A DNA stretch of 64,000 bases, from NCBI GenBank assembly GCA_947086895.1, contig CAMUAR010000011.1:1-64000 (forward strand), written 5' to 3'. The stretch is from an uncultured Lachnospiraceae bacterium. GTDB taxonomy: Bacteria; Bacillota; Clostridia; Lachnospirales; Lachnospiraceae. The notes beneath the pieces are model-generated. The model was not told where the DNA came from. It saw nothing but the letters and a program-made list of their open reading frames with translations, and searched no databases. Made by a program: the position numbers and the translations under genes. Positions 44,591-53,504 of this stretch are shown here, piece by piece. How positions within the stretch are numbered: position 1 is the stretch's first letter; each line of letters starts with the position of its first letter.

Positions 44591-46201
44591 ATGGAAGAAC
44601 AAACAATTATTATCGATGTAAATAAACAATATCAAACATGGGATGGCTTCGGTACTTCCTTAATGTGGTGGGCCAATGCTATGGAAGGATTTGAGCAGAT
44701 TCCTGCGACAATATCCGGTCAGGAAAAAGGATTTGAAAACCGTTATCAAGAGCTTATAAATCTTTTATTTCACCCAAAAGAAGGGCTTGGCATCAATATT
44801 GTCCGGTATAATGTCGGCGGCGGAGATTGTGATTCCCTCGATTTTATCAATCGTTCTGGGGCAAAAATACCCAGTTATATCAATGAAAAAGGGGAATATA
44901 ACTGGAAGTCGGACGAAATGCAGCAAAAAGTACTGAAAGACGCTTTTTGCATGATTCAATCGACGGACCAGCATTTCTACAATACTGTTTTTTCTGTTTC
45001 TCCTCCTTATTTTATGACTTATTCAGGAAGCTCTACAGGAAATAAAACAGCAGCCGATGACAATCTAAGGTGGGATTGTTATAAAGATTTTACAGACTAT
45101 TTTTTAAATGTCGCAAGCTATATTCACGATACATTACATATTCCTGTCACGGATATTGAACCGGTAAATGAACCGACTTCCGGCTATTGGGTTTACGGTT
45201 CCCAAAAACAGGAAGGATGTCAATTTAACCGAATTACCCAGCCAGAAGTTCATCAAAATTATTTTGACCCTGCAGCAGACCCTTATAATCCTGATTCTTA
45301 TTCTGCATTAAGCAAAATTTATGAAATCACAGGCAGAGAACTTGCACAAAGACAAAAGATAGGGAAATTGGCTGGAGTTATTATTTCTGGGACAGATGAA
45401 ACAAGCATTGACGAGGCTCTGCTTTCCTTTGAATCATTGACCGAAAAAGCGAAAGAATATATTTCAAAAATTGCTGTTCATGAATATATGGGCAGCAAGC
45501 GCACCGAACTAAAAGAACTTGCACGCACATACAAAAAACAACTCTGGATGAGCGAAGTATCTTACGGCGGCGGAATATGGAACCCGGAAGCGATGGACGA
45601 AGGCTGTTTTTCGCTTTGCAGGGCAATACAAAAAGATATCTATGAACTTGGAGCAACCGGCTGGGTAATCTGGCAGGCAATCGAAGGACTCGGAGAAAAC
45701 CTTTTGTGGAATTCCAATTGGGGACTGATTCATTGTTTGTACGAAGAACCTGTATGGAAAGAATACAATCCTTTTGGAATGAGCCATAAACAGTATAATT
45801 TCAGCAAAGAACATAATCTAACTCCTGAGGATATTTTAAAAAGAGGGCTTTGCCGCGGAGATTATTTTCTGTGCGGACAGTATTATGCTTTTGGACAATA
45901 CACCAAGTTTTTGCGCGAAGGCTTCTCGATTGTTGATGTATCCAGCTCTGATTTTGTCGCTGCACTATCTTTAAGCGGCAGCTTGATTTTGATAACTTTT
46001 AACGATTCCGCAAAAGAAAAAATTCATCGTATAGAAATCAAAAATATCAGTAAAATTATCTCTGTCCACGAAACGCGGACAAGCGAGACAGAGCACTGGG
46101 CAAATATAACAACCGCTCCATCCTACGGCGATCGCTGGATTGTTTTACATCAGCCAGCGCGCTCTGTATCCACATACGAAATTGTGATACAAACAATATA
46201 A
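44591..46201 (+). CDS. GH30-type glycoside hydrolase (endo-beta-1,6-galactanase-like), apparently cytoplasmic
   Basis: The protein has 536 residues; ATG 44591 follows GTGAGG-ATTTT. It opens with YQTWDGFGTSLMWWANAM and LGINIVRYNVGGGD, typical of GH30 (clan GH-A) endo-beta-1,6-galactanases. DIEPVNEPTSGYWVYGSQKQ contains the acid/base Glu, and QLWMSEVSYGGGIWNPEAM contains the nucleophile Glu. A beta-sandwich follows the barrel. There is no signal peptide, so it should act on imported oligosaccharides. It directly follows the repeat array. Its RBS region GGCAGAAGTGAGG resembles the tail of the dispersed leader element. Confidence 0.85.
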   Translation: MEEQTIIIDVNKQYQTWDGFGTSLMWWANAMEGFEQIPATISGQEKGFENRYQELINLLFHPKEGLGINIVRYNVGGGDCDSLDFINRSGAKIPSYINEKGEYNWKSDEMQQKVLKDAFCMIQSTDQHFYNTVFSVSPPYFMTYSGSSTGNKTAADDNLRWDCYKDFTDYFLNVASYIHDTLHIPVTDIEPVNEPTSGYWVYGSQKQEGCQFNRITQPEVHQNYFDPAADPYNPDSYSALSKIYEITGRELAQRQKIGKLAGVIISGTDETSIDEALLSFESLTEKAKEYISKIAVHEYMGSKRTELKELARTYKKQLWMSEVSYGGGIWNPEAMDEGCFSLCRAIQKDIYELGATGWVIWQAIEGLGENLLWNSNWGLIHCLYEEPVWKEYNPFGMSHKQYNFSKEHNLTPEDILKRGLCRGDYFLCGQYYAFGQYTKFLREGFSIVDVSSSDFVAALSLSGSLILITFNDSAKEKIHRIEIKNISKIISVHETRTSETEHWANITTAPSYGDRWIVLHQPARSVSTYEIVIQTI

Positions 46202-46209
46202 AAAAACAA

Positions 46210-46422
46210 CTAATATTCCTTTGCAACCGGCTCGTCAATCCCATACAATTCCATAAAGTATTTTAAATCGGCATTATTTTTTAACAACATGACTTCTTCA
46301 AATTTTCCGGTAACAAGATCCCGAAAGCCTGCGATCTGCTCTCCATTACAAATGCTGCAGCGGATCAACGGCTTTTTCTGTTCTTTATCATAAGATAATT
46401 TTTGCACTTTTTTCTTAAACAT
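46210..46422 (-). CDS. Small conserved hypothetical protein with CxxC motif
   Basis: The start is taken at 46422 (GGAG-ATTAAA-ATG); longer in-frame starts up to 46503 lack an RBS. The product has 70 residues: MFKKKVQKLSYDKEQKKPLI, then RCSICNGEQIAGFRD and LLKNNADLKYFMELYGID. The CxxC followed by VTGKFEEV recalls a small conserved Clostridial protein family of unknown function. It converges with the GH30 gene (8 bases between stops) without an obvious terminator. Confidence 0.65.
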   Translation of the reverse strand: MFKKKVQKLSYDKEQKKPLIRCSICNGEQIAGFRDLVTGKFEEVMLLKNNADLKYFMELYGIDEPVAKEY

Positions 46423-46543
46423 TTTAATCTCCATTTCTACAAAAATCTGTTTGTGACGCTTTTTGATCTTGTTTCTGTTGCGCAAACCCAGCGCAGAAAA
46501 CATTTTTATCGGTGTTTTTTATATTTATTTTTCTATCTTATCA

Positions 46544-46572
46544 TTGATTTTCCCAACTTGTTTTGTTATAAT
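46544..46572 (+). promoter_or_regulatory. Promoter of the beta-propeller-like gene
   Basis: TTGATT (46544-46549), 17 bases, TATAAT (46567-46572), 82 bases before the start codon at 46655. Confidence 0.75.
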
Positions 46573-46654
46573 AGCAGAAAATAAAATTACAGCTGTTTTA
46601 TTTCAAAACAAACATAAAATAAAATCTTTTTTACAGCAGAACAAGGAGGAAAAA

Positions 46655-47359
46655 ATGCGCAAATTCTGGGGGTATACTTCCAACGTTAACTATTCGGTCG
46701 GCTGTACCGGCGGAACGGTATATATTTATGATTGTGATGGAACAGAACTTGCTAAATTTAAAGATATTCCTTCTGTCTATTCTTCTGTCTTTTCCCCGGA
46801 CGGCAATTTGTTCGTTGCAAGATCCACAAGAGCTTACTTTGGAGTGTATTCTTTAAATCCTTTGAACTTAAAACACAAAGTCCGTTTTTCCAATGTAGAC
46901 GGAAGTCAGGACGACGGATATACTTTTTCCAAAGACAGTGCTTATTTTTATAATATTGAACGGCAGCAAAGTTCGACAAACCATGCAATTTCCGTATACG
47001 ACACTTCAACCTTTCACCGTGTTGCAATGTTTTTAGAACATGATAATCAGACGGAACCTTGCTATATTGAGTCTAACAAAGATGGGCAGCTTTTTGTGCT
47101 TGGTTTTCTTCGCGGAAAAAACGGCGTTATAAGCAATGGATTTGTCTCTAAATTTGATCATAATGGTCTAAAAGATCTGTGTGATCTTCCTGAGGAAACT
47201 TTTGATTTCTACAAAACTTTTAAACACCTTGAATTGCTGGGTTTCACAGACAAGGCAAAAGAATGGTGCGGATTTGACGACGATGACGATGTAGATATGA
47301 ACGGAATCGAGCTGAAACAATATCCGCTTTCCGAACTGTGGGAACAATTTCATTGCTAA
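46655..47359 (+). CDS. WD40/beta-propeller-like hypothetical protein
   Basis: The start at 46655 is fixed by AAGGAGGAAAAA; the frame extends upstream but without an RBS and across the promoter. The product has 234 residues. Repeated strand patterns such as GGTVYIYDCDGTELAKFKD, SSVFSPDGNLFVARSTRAYF and HAISVYDTSTFHRVAMFLEH look like propeller blades of WD/YVTN type. There are only about four, so a full propeller is not certain. The C-terminus has an Asp-rich stretch (CGFDDDDDVDMNG). No signal peptide. Function unknown. Confidence 0.65.
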   Translation: MRKFWGYTSNVNYSVGCTGGTVYIYDCDGTELAKFKDIPSVYSSVFSPDGNLFVARSTRAYFGVYSLNPLNLKHKVRFSNVDGSQDDGYTFSKDSAYFYNIERQQSSTNHAISVYDTSTFHRVAMFLEHDNQTEPCYIESNKDGQLFVLGFLRGKNGVISNGFVSKFDHNGLKDLCDLPEETFDFYKTFKHLELLGFTDKAKEWCGFDDDDDVDMNGIELKQYPLSELWEQFHC

Positions 47360-47435
47360 AAAGCTTCATTGTTCCAGCGGCGGTTATTATAACTTCCAAA
47401 AAAATTTTATTTAAAATTATACAGACACTGGAGTA

Positions 47436-47903
47436 TTAACTGCCACAGTTCGCCGCATCAATCGCAATCACCAAAAGAATTCCTTCCAGTTCATCCTGCG
47501 AATCTGCGATATCGATTGTATAGGTGTCACCCCAGTGCAGCAGTTCTTTTGTTATATGGAGAATTTGTCTGTTTCCATTATACACATCATAATCCCATCC
47601 CAAAAAATTTCCTTCTATTTTCCAGCCATTATAATCAATTTCATACTGTGGGCAGAAAAAACTGAATTTTTTACGGATTGTTCCTATAGCTCTTCCGTGA
47701 ATTTCAATCTCGAAGGCAGGCAAAAAAGTGAAAAATTTCTGATGAATTGCCGCAACCTCACAGTCTGCCGCATTATAAATATGAATCTGATGACCGAAGG
47801 AAAAAGCTTCTGCTTTAACAAAATAACAGGTATTTCCAGTTTCATCATAAATATCATAAGTATCACTCCAAGAAAATACGCGCTGTTTAATAAAAAATTT
47901 CAT
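47436..47903 (-). CDS. LURP-one-related (YxjI-like) protein
   Basis: The protein has 155 residues; start 47903 (GGAAAGGAAAACAA-ATG). MKFFIKQRVFSWSDTYDIYD followed by YFVKAEAFSFGHQIHIYN matches the LURP-one/Tubby-like/scramblase superfamily, a 12-stranded beta barrel around a hydrophobic helix. In Firmicutes these are called YxjI. The C-terminal helix LEGILLVIAIDAANCG is consistent. The cellular role in bacteria is not established. It is monocistronic as far as visible. Confidence 0.85.
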   Translation of the reverse strand: MKFFIKQRVFSWSDTYDIYDETGNTCYFVKAEAFSFGHQIHIYNAADCEVAAIHQKFFTFLPAFEIEIHGRAIGTIRKKFSFFCPQYEIDYNGWKIEGNFLGWDYDVYNGNRQILHITKELLHWGDTYTIDIADSQDELEGILLVIAIDAANCGS

Positions 47904-48046
47904 TTGTTTTCCTTTCCAATTTATCCTTCCCAATTCAGTGTAAAAAAGGGTTGCTTTATAAATATCAAATTTCTTTGTCTTTTTTAACTTTTATTAATAT
48001 TGATTTTTCATTTATTCATCGATTGCGGTATTTCAGCACAATTGTT

Positions 48047-49435
48047 TTACTGTCTTTTCCGAAGTTCTTCGTACACTGCTCTTGTCTGCATATCATCCGA
48101 CGCGCTCATATAATAAAGTACCCCTTCCGAAGTAAATTTTAAAAACACCTCATTTTTTGGATTTAAAAATACTTCACAGTCTCCGGCATATAAAATATGC
48201 CAGTTTCCTTTATATAAATTATCCATTCCTGTCCCGGCATTTTTTGAAAGTTCCGGCAAATCGTCCACAAGTTCCAGATCAGAGATCTCCTCAACCGCAA
48301 TCTTATAATCATTTCTCAGCTGTTTCGCAATCAGGTAATCCTCCTGAATATTTAATTTAATCGGTGTAAATTCCAGCAAAATCATCCACAGACAGGCAAT
48401 TGGAACATAAAGAATCACAGCTGCTCCGATCACCAGAAAAACCTTTCCAGCCGAAGTTGCAGCATTGATCGTTGTACCGTAACCCACTCTTGTTTCAACC
48501 ATTATGTGTTTATCTGATTTATTATAATACAGCACTCCGCCAATCCAGCAGTCATCATCATCTTCTCTTAACATTGGATCTATTTTTTTCTCATAACGCC
48601 GCTCAAGACGGTTTACTTTTCGAACAGCCAGCAAAATACATGCTGTAATAACGATAATATAAGGGATTGTTCCCCAAAGCATTCCTGTCAGAAACTTATC
48701 CTTTTTCAATGCCATCCCAACGCCCCAGGTAAACGCTGTATTGATCCATGCGCACAGCAGCCAAAGCTGGTTCCAAATCCTCTTTTTTGCACGCGCATAA
48801 TTTACATTGACTTCACTGTCGTAACTGACAACCGCCGTCCTCTGACGATCCATCCATTTTGCCGCGGCATAAAACATTGGAGTGCAGGCCGCAATCACCG
48901 CGATCACCCAAGTCATTCGTCTTCCATAAATATCGCTGTGAAAAAAATAGCAAGCAGCTACTGCTGCCGCGCTGAGCAATATCGGCAGCAAAAACTGAGA
49001 TAGTTTTGTTTTGCGCACTTGACCTGCCTTGCTTAATTCAACAAGATTTATATTATCCTGTTTTGCTTTTTCCTGAATCTGAACGGATTTTTTCCATTCT
49101 TTTAATTCCCGGTTGACCATAATGCATGGAAGTTCAAAAAAAACAATTGCAAGCAGAAGCCATAACATCCAGATTGTAAACTGAATTGAAAGATACGGCA
49201 CTGCAATGCTGATTAGAGGAAGTACAAGAAATATAAAAAATGTACTGCGCATTCTGTGCTGATACCATACTTGTTTGTTCTCTACTTGCCTGTAAAACTC
49301 TTCTGCAAGCTGCTCATCCCTTGGCACACACAGTCCAAACATGGTACCGTTCCGGTTTTTTCCACTGTATTTCATTGTAAAATAAATAATAAATATTGCA
49401 GGATACATACCGATAAGTAAAATAATATTAAGCAT
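48047..49435 (-). CDS. Polytopic membrane protein (DUF1648/DUF5808 type)
   Basis: About 460 residues with hydrophobic segments at the N-terminus (LNIILLIGMYPAIFIIYF), two near residues 65-110, two mid-protein and two C-terminal (VFLVIGAAVILYVPIACLWM). DDCWIGGVLYYNKSDKHIMV and RVGYGTTINAATSAGK match DUF5808. The start is ambiguous: ATG 49435 (RBS GGAGG nine bases away) or ATG 49441 (three bases away). It overlaps the 3' end of the GntR gene, so the two are translationally coupled, the usual layout for YtrA-type regulators and their membrane partners. Transport or sensing function unknown. Confidence 0.8.
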   Translation of the reverse strand: MLNIILLIGMYPAIFIIYFTMKYSGKNRNGTMFGLCVPRDEQLAEEFYRQVENKQVWYQHRMRSTFFIFLVLPLISIAVPYLSIQFTIWMLWLLLAIVFFELPCIMVNRELKEWKKSVQIQEKAKQDNINLVELSKAGQVRKTKLSQFLLPILLSAAAVAACYFFHSDIYGRRMTWVIAVIAACTPMFYAAAKWMDRQRTAVVSYDSEVNVNYARAKKRIWNQLWLLCAWINTAFTWGVGMALKKDKFLTGMLWGTIPYIIVITACILLAVRKVNRLERRYEKKIDPMLREDDDDCWIGGVLYYNKSDKHIMVETRVGYGTTINAATSAGKVFLVIGAAVILYVPIACLWMILLEFTPIKLNIQEDYLIAKQLRNDYKIAVEEISDLELVDDLPELSKNAGTGMDNLYKGNWHILYAGDCEVFLNPKNEVFLKFTSEGVLYYMSASDDMQTRAVYEELRKRQ

Positions 49436-50066
49436 AAACATAGTCCTCCTTCCCATTGATACATTTTCTGCAGCTGTTGTTTGCAGGAGTTTTCAAATCA
49501 TTTTCACAACCTGCGCCGGATTTATTTTCTGCATCATCATCTATATCGCAAAAACTCTGATCTTTTGGTACTTTTGTATTTTCAGATTTCGATGCAATAG
49601 TTCTTTTTGCTGCACTCTCACTGGATGACGCTGAAAGATAATTTGCCTGTGCATTCTTTGGACAATCAGTACAACCTTTTTCAATTTTTGAATCTGAACT
49701 ATCATTCTGGTAACAATTTCTGCATTCCTCCAAAAATTCTTCCTGCGTCATACCAGAAAGTTTTGCTTCCGCAATAATTCTGCGCAGCAATTCACGGCTT
49801 TCTAAGCTTAACTGCGGATTGTTTCCAAAAGTTTTGCTGACTCTGGCTCCATTTCTGCGGTCCGCTATAATATAGCCCTGCTGTTTTAAAAGCTGATACG
49901 CTTTGTTCACGGTCATAGAATTGATACCGATTTCCTCCGCAAGCGCACGCACGGTCGGCAGCTGTTCTCCCGGTTCTAATCTGCCTTCTGAAATTCCAAG
50001 CACAATCTGATCGCGAATCTGCTGATAAATTGGAATATCCGAGCCTTCCCTAATTGCAATTACCAT
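49428..50066 (-). CDS. GntR-family (YtrA-type) regulator with cysteine-rich tail
   Basis: The start at 50066 is fixed by AAGGAGGAACCT. The first 75 residues are a GntR winged helix: GSDIPIYQQIRDQIVLGISE, LEPGEQLPTVRALAEEIGIN and TVNKAYQLLKQQGYI. YtrA-type regulators are about 120-130 residues, but this one is 212. The extra tail contains CRNCYQND, KGCTDCPKN and NSCRKCINGKEDY, three CxxC pairs separated by Ser/Lys-rich sequence, which may bind metal or sense redox. It probably represses its own operon through the inverted repeat at the promoter. Confidence 0.85.
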   Translation of the reverse strand: MVIAIREGSDIPIYQQIRDQIVLGISEGRLEPGEQLPTVRALAEEIGINSMTVNKAYQLLKQQGYIIADRRNGARVSKTFGNNPQLSLESRELLRRIIAEAKLSGMTQEEFLEECRNCYQNDSSDSKIEKGCTDCPKNAQANYLSASSSESAAKRTIASKSENTKVPKDQSFCDIDDDAENKSGAGCENDLKTPANNSCRKCINGKEDYVYA

Positions 50067-50087
50067 AGGTTCCTCCTTCTTGTGCAT

Positions 50088-50136
50088 TTGTATTGTTTAT
50101 ATTACTAATTATAATACAAGACATACAAAAAGTCAA
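50088..50136 (-). promoter_or_regulatory. Promoter and operator of the GntR operon
   Basis: Minus strand TTGACT (50131-50136), 17 bases, TATAAT (50108-50113). TTGTATT and AATACAA (50113-50119 and 50088-50094) form an inverted repeat that overlaps the -10 and the start of the transcript, where a GntR dimer would block the promoter. Operator function is inferred. Confidence 0.75.
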
Positions 50137-50139
50137 TAG

Positions 50140-50189
50140 AAAAAAGCTGCCGCAAAACAACGTTCGAATCCGGTTGTTTGCAGCAGCTT
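50140..50189 (-). terminator. Rho-independent terminator after carB
   Basis: Minus strand AAGCTGCTGCAAACAAC, an 11-base loop, GTTGTTTTGCGGCAGCTT followed by TTTT: a strong, long stem with a T-run. It ends about 50 bases after the carB stop codon, separating carAB from the GntR operon. Confidence 0.85.
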
Positions 50190-50237
50190 CTTCCATGATA
50201 TATTTTTTCTGAAAACCAAAAGCGAGTAAATTTGCGC

Positions 50238-53200
50238 TTATCCCTCTTTCTGCAATCTTGCGATATCCACAAGGCTAAGCGTATTTTTCTGTCTTGTCTC
50301 AAGGCTTGTCACAAGCGCGTTTGCCGTGTCAAGCGAAGTCAGACAAGTAACGCCGGTCTCTATCGAAATACGCCGGATTAAAAATCCATCTCTCGACTTG
50401 TCGCGCCCCTGTGTCGGCGTGTCAATTACCAAGTCAATCTCATGTCCAAGCAATAAATCCATTACATTTGGACTTTCCTCGCTTACTTTTTTTACTTTAA
50501 TTGCATTTACGCCGTTTTCTCTGAGCACTCTCGCTGTGCTGCGCGTTGCATAAATCTCATAGCCGAGCGCCTCGAACCGCTTTGCCACCGCAGCAGCTTC
50601 CAGTTTATCGGCGTCTTTGACTGTGATAATCATTTTTTTATGTTTTGGCAGATCGATGCCCGCGCCGAGAAATGCCTTGTAAAGTGCTTCGTCGAAATTT
50701 TTTGAAATTCCAAGACACTCGCCTGTTGATTTCATCTCCGGTCCAAGCGACGTATCCGCGCCGCGCAGTTTCTCAAAAGAAAATACCGGCATTTTAATCG
50801 CGATATAATCCGATTTTCTCGCAAGTCCCGTGCCAAAGCCCATACATTTTATCTTTTCTCCAAGCACTGCTCTCGTCGCCAGATCGACAATCGGAATTCC
50901 CGTCACCTTGCTGATATACGGAACCGTGCGGCTTGAGCGCGGATTGACCTCTATCACATAAACTTCCTCGTCGTACACAATAAACTGAATGTTGATCAGC
51001 CCGATTACATGCAGCGAACTTGCAAGCTTTCTTGTGTACTCCACAATAACCCGCTGCACTTTCTCAGACACCGACTGCGCCGGATAAACCGAAATACTGT
51101 CGCCGGAATGAATCCCTGCGCGCTCGACATGTTCCATAATTCCCGGAATCAGAATATCTTCGCCGTCGCACACCGCATCCACTTCAACTTCTTTTCCCAT
51201 CAAATATTTATCTACCAAAATCGGGTGCTCTTGTACCGTGCGGTTGATCACTTCCATAAATTCTTTCACATCATCGTCGCTGATTGCAATCTGCATACCT
51301 GCGCCGCCAAGCACGTAGGACGGGCGCACCAGCACCGGATAGCCAAGCTCGTTTGCCGCCTTGATCGCTTCTTCTGTTGTAAATACTGTTTTTCCCGCAG
51401 GTCTTGGAATACAGCATTTTTCCAAAATAGCGTCGAACAGCTCGCGATCCTCCGCCGCATCAACATTTTCCGCAGAGGTTCCAAGAATCGGGACTCCCAT
51501 TTTTAAAAGCGCCTCGGTCAATTTGATCGCTGTCTGTCCGCCAAACTGCACAACCGCGCCAGCCGGCTGTTCAAGATCGACAATACTCTCCACATCCTCC
51601 GGCGTAAGCGGCTCAAAATAGAGCTTGTCCGCAATATCAAAATCCGTGCTGACGGTCTCAGGATTATTGTTGATAATAATTGTTTCATATCCCTGCCGCT
51701 TAAATGCCCATGTGCTGTGAACCGAACAGTAATCAAATTCGATCCCCTGCCCAATGCGGATCGGACCAGAGCCAAGAACTAAAACTTTTTTCCGGCTCCC
51801 CTGCTCTTCTGCTTCCCGCGCTGAAGCACTTTCATCTGGCAAGTTTTTTGCTGTTGATACATTTACTTCGTTCTCGCTTCCAAAACACGAATAATAGTAT
51901 GGTGTTTCTGCCTCAAATTCTGCGGCGCACGTATCTACTGTTTTAAACGCGGCATAAATACCATACTTTTCTTTGCGCAGCCGCTTGATTTCTGTAAGCG
52001 TTTTTCCGGTCAGCTCCGCAATTACACGGTCTGGATATTCCAGACGCTTTGCCTCAAGCATCAGCTCGCGGCTCATCGGCTCTGCCGCAAGTCTTTGTTC
52101 CATCTCAACCAAAAGCGCGATCTTATCAATAAACCAAAGGTCAATCTGCGTAATCTCATGAATTTTTTCCTGCGCAATTCCTCTGCGCAGCGCTTCCGCA
52201 ATCACAAAAATACGGCGGTCGTCAATGCGGTGCAGCTTATCTGCAATATCCTCGTCGGAATCCTTTGAAAAATCGCCGCTTTTCATACTGTAGATATTCT
52301 GTTCGAGCGAGCGCACAGCTTTCATTAACGCGCCCTCAAACGTCGGGCAGATACTCATAACTTCGCCGGTTGCCTTCATCTGCGTGGTAAGCGTTCTCTT
52401 TGCCATAATAAATTTATCAAACGGCCACTTTGGAATTTTGACAACACAGTAGTCAAGCGCGGGCTCAAAGCTTGCCACTGTCTTTCCGGTAATTGCATTT
52501 GGAATTTCATCCAGCGTATAGCCAAGCGCAATTTTCGCCGCCACTTTTGCAATCGGATAGCCCGTCGCCTTTGAAGCAAGCGCAGAGGAACGGCTGACGC
52601 GCGGATTCACCTCAATCACACAGTATTCAAAACTATCTGGCTTCAGCGCATACTGCACATTACAGCCGCCTGTAATCCCAAGTTCTGTAATAATATTAAG
52701 CGCAGAGGTTCGAAGCATCTGATATTCCTTGTCGGAAAGCGTCTGCGATGGCGCGACAACAATACTGTCGCCTGTGTGTACGCCGACCGGATCAAGATTT
52801 TCCATATTACATACAGTGATGCAGTTTCCCGCACCGTCGCGCATTACCTCATACTCAATTTCTTTCCATCCGGCGATACACCGCTCAATCAGACACTGCC
52901 CGACGCGGCTTAAACGCAGACCGTTCGCACAGATATCGCGCAGCTGTTCCTCCGTTTGAGCGATACCGCCGCCGGAACCTCCAAGCGTGTACGCAGGCCG
53001 GATTACAACCGGATAGCCGATGGACTTTGTAAATTCAACCGCATCGTCCACCGTTGTAACAACCTTGCTCGGCGCGCACGGTTCCCCAATTTTCTCCATA
53101 GTATTTTTAAATTCCAGACGGTCTTCCGCTTTTTTAATGGTAAGAGAAGTCGTTCCAATCAGCTTTGTTTTGGTTTCTGCAAGAAATCCGCATTCCTCCA

Positions 53201-53504
53201 GCTCCATTGCAATATTTAACGCCGCCTGGCCTCCAAGCGTAGGCAGCACACTGTCCGGCTTTTCTTTTAAAATAATCTGCTTGACAACATCTACCGTCAG
53301 CGGTTCGATATAAACCATATCCGCAATATCCCCGTCGGTCATAATCGTCGCCGGGTTTGAGTTTACCAGCACAACAGTAATGCCTTCTTCTTTTAAAGAA
53401 CGGCATGCCTGTGTTCCTGCATAATCAAATTCTGCGGCTTGTCCAATTACAATAGGACCTGAACCAATCACCAGCACTTTTTTAATTCCGCTATTTTTTG
53501 GCAT
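50238..53504 (-). CDS. carB: Carbamoyl-phosphate synthase large subunit
   Basis: The protein has 1088 residues. Two homologous ATP-grasp halves begin KKVLVIGSGPIVIGQAAEF and KKVLVLGSGPIRIGQGIEF. ATP-grasp loops include RPAYTLGGSGGGIA and RPSYVLGGAGMQIA, metal-binding segments VIEVNPRVSRSSALASKAT and VIEVNPRSSRTVPYISKV. The last about 150 residues are the MGS-like allosteric domain (IDLVIDTPTQGRDKSRDG). It makes carbamoyl phosphate for pyrimidine and arginine synthesis using ammonia from CarA. About 25 extra polar residues (NEVNVSTAKNLPDESASARE) lie between the two halves, which accounts for a length slightly above normal. The start overlaps the carA stop (TAATG) with GGAGG inside carA. Confidence 0.97.
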   Translation of the reverse strand: MPKNSGIKKVLVIGSGPIVIGQAAEFDYAGTQACRSLKEEGITVVLVNSNPATIMTDGDIADMVYIEPLTVDVVKQIILKEKPDSVLPTLGGQAALNIAMELEECGFLAETKTKLIGTTSLTIKKAEDRLEFKNTMEKIGEPCAPSKVVTTVDDAVEFTKSIGYPVVIRPAYTLGGSGGGIAQTEEQLRDICANGLRLSRVGQCLIERCIAGWKEIEYEVMRDGAGNCITVCNMENLDPVGVHTGDSIVVAPSQTLSDKEYQMLRTSALNIITELGITGGCNVQYALKPDSFEYCVIEVNPRVSRSSALASKATGYPIAKVAAKIALGYTLDEIPNAITGKTVASFEPALDYCVVKIPKWPFDKFIMAKRTLTTQMKATGEVMSICPTFEGALMKAVRSLEQNIYSMKSGDFSKDSDEDIADKLHRIDDRRIFVIAEALRRGIAQEKIHEITQIDLWFIDKIALLVEMEQRLAAEPMSRELMLEAKRLEYPDRVIAELTGKTLTEIKRLRKEKYGIYAAFKTVDTCAAEFEAETPYYYSCFGSENEVNVSTAKNLPDESASAREAEEQGSRKKVLVLGSGPIRIGQGIEFDYCSVHSTWAFKRQGYETIIINNNPETVSTDFDIADKLYFEPLTPEDVESIVDLEQPAGAVVQFGGQTAIKLTEALLKMGVPILGTSAENVDAAEDRELFDAILEKCCIPRPAGKTVFTTEEAIKAANELGYPVLVRPSYVLGGAGMQIAISDDDVKEFMEVINRTVQEHPILVDKYLMGKEVEVDAVCDGEDILIPGIMEHVERAGIHSGDSISVYPAQSVSEKVQRVIVEYTRKLASSLHVIGLINIQFIVYDEEVYVIEVNPRSSRTVPYISKVTGIPIVDLATRAVLGEKIKCMGFGTGLARKSDYIAIKMPVFSFEKLRGADTSLGPEMKSTGECLGISKNFDEALYKAFLGAGIDLPKHKKMIITVKDADKLEAAAVAKRFEALGYEIYATRSTARVLRENGVNAIKVKKVSEESPNVMDLLLGHEIDLVIDTPTQGRDKSRDGFLIRRISIETGVTCLTSLDTANALVTSLETRQKNTLSLVDIARLQKEG

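Noticed and set aside
50150..50185. tRNA fragment (TTCGAATCC resembles a T-loop)
   Set aside because: It is only the loop of the carB terminator hairpin; no acceptor, D or anticodon arms surround it.
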